In this document: positions 12,412-12,580 of the stretch, piece after piece
How positions within the stretch are numbered: position 1 is the first letter of the stretch
Layout of the letters: each line of letters begins with the position of its first letter
From: Chloroflexota bacterium
GTDB taxonomy: Bacteria; Chloroflexota; Dehalococcoidia; SM23-28-2; RBG-16-64-32
Length of the DNA stretch: 12,580 nt
Direction: 5' to 3'
Assembly (NCBI GenBank): GCA_022565075.1
Contig: JADFKG010000044.1
Span: 1-12,580, forward strand
The notes under the pieces: generated by a model
Database searches by the model: none
What the model saw: the letters and a program-made list of their open reading frames with translations, nothing else
What the model was told of the DNA's origin: nothing
Program-made: the position numbers and the translations under genes

Positions 12412-12580
12412 CAGTCGGCGACCGGGCCGACGTAGCTGGCGTCGATGTGCGCGTCTAACTCCTGGTCGTGGCCAAAGACGCCTCTGACCCGCACCTCGCG
12501 GCCAACGAGTGCATCGAGCGGATCCTGGCCCGTGTAACGCCGGATGATGACCGCGAGGTTCTCTTCGCCGACCAGCTGGT
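12411..12580 (-). CDS. 3' end of an unidentified gene, coupled to the JAMM gene
   Basis: The frame is open from the window edge to a TGA at 12413-12411, encoding the last 55 residues of a protein whose start lies outside. It includes QLVGEENLAVIIRRYTGQ and then LVGREVRVRGVFGHDQEL, ending SYVGPVAD. The LVGREVRVRGVF stretch resembles a beta strand of small OB-fold domains, but this is weak. The TGATG junction shows it is translated with the JAMM gene, so its identity would help name the protease's substrate. Confidence 0.7.
   Translation of the reverse strand, partial: QLVGEENLAVIIRRYTGQDPLDALVGREVRVRGVFGHDQELDAHIDASYVGPVAD

Overview
This is a GC-rich, densely packed bacterial window of about 12.6 kb holding housekeeping metabolism plus several small uncharacterised genes. 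Gene content, frequent GTG/TTG starts, GC-rich codon use and a 4Fe-4S, propeptide-type PurF would fit Chloroflexota (for example a Dehalococcoidia-like lineage). That is inference from general impression: there is no rRNA marker, and an actinobacterial-like lineage cannot be excluded. I saw no transposase, integrase, tRNA, rRNA or CRISPR array.

Region 1 (about 72-5827, minus strand) is a compact cluster reading right to left. A small two-span membrane protein is followed one base later by a YccU-type CoA-binding protein. After a 130 bp gap with a candidate promoter and leader come purF, purM, a 143-residue protein with a single CxxCxGxG zinc-type motif, and purH. PurF opens de novo purine synthesis, PurM closes the imidazole ring, and PurH performs the last two steps to IMP. 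The small protein lies where purN often lies and is coupled to both neighbours (2 nt after purM, TTGA overlap with purH).

Region 2 (5856-6340, plus strand) is a short divergent unit: a Trm112-like zinc-ribbon protein and a two-span membrane protein, behind a good sigma70-like promoter that gives a very short leader.

Region 3 (6337-8127, minus strand) is a folate cluster, folP - PaaI-type hotdog thioesterase - folK, with overlapping reading frames. The hotdog gene occupies the place where folB is usually found. PurH uses 10-formyl-tetrahydrofolate, so regions 1 and 3 are linked metabolically.

Region 4 (8179-10600): a tandem-rhodanese sulfurtransferase (plus) converges on an amidase-signature hydrolase (minus). 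The amidase is preceded by an overlapping 43-codon ORF.

Region 5 (10601-12004, plus strand) is the least explained part. An AT-rich control region carries two TTGACA promoters, an 8 bp inverted repeat overlapping the stronger -35 box, a second palindrome and two leader hairpins. It drives a four-span membrane protein with a Gly/Pro tail. A pair of mutually exclusive hairpins then precedes a five-span, Yip1-like membrane protein.

Region 6 (12001-12580, minus strand): a JAMM/MPN+ metalloprotease with all catalytic residues, joined by TGATG to a gene that runs off the window. Both convergent pairs at 6337-6340 and 12001-12004 overlap by exactly their stop codons.
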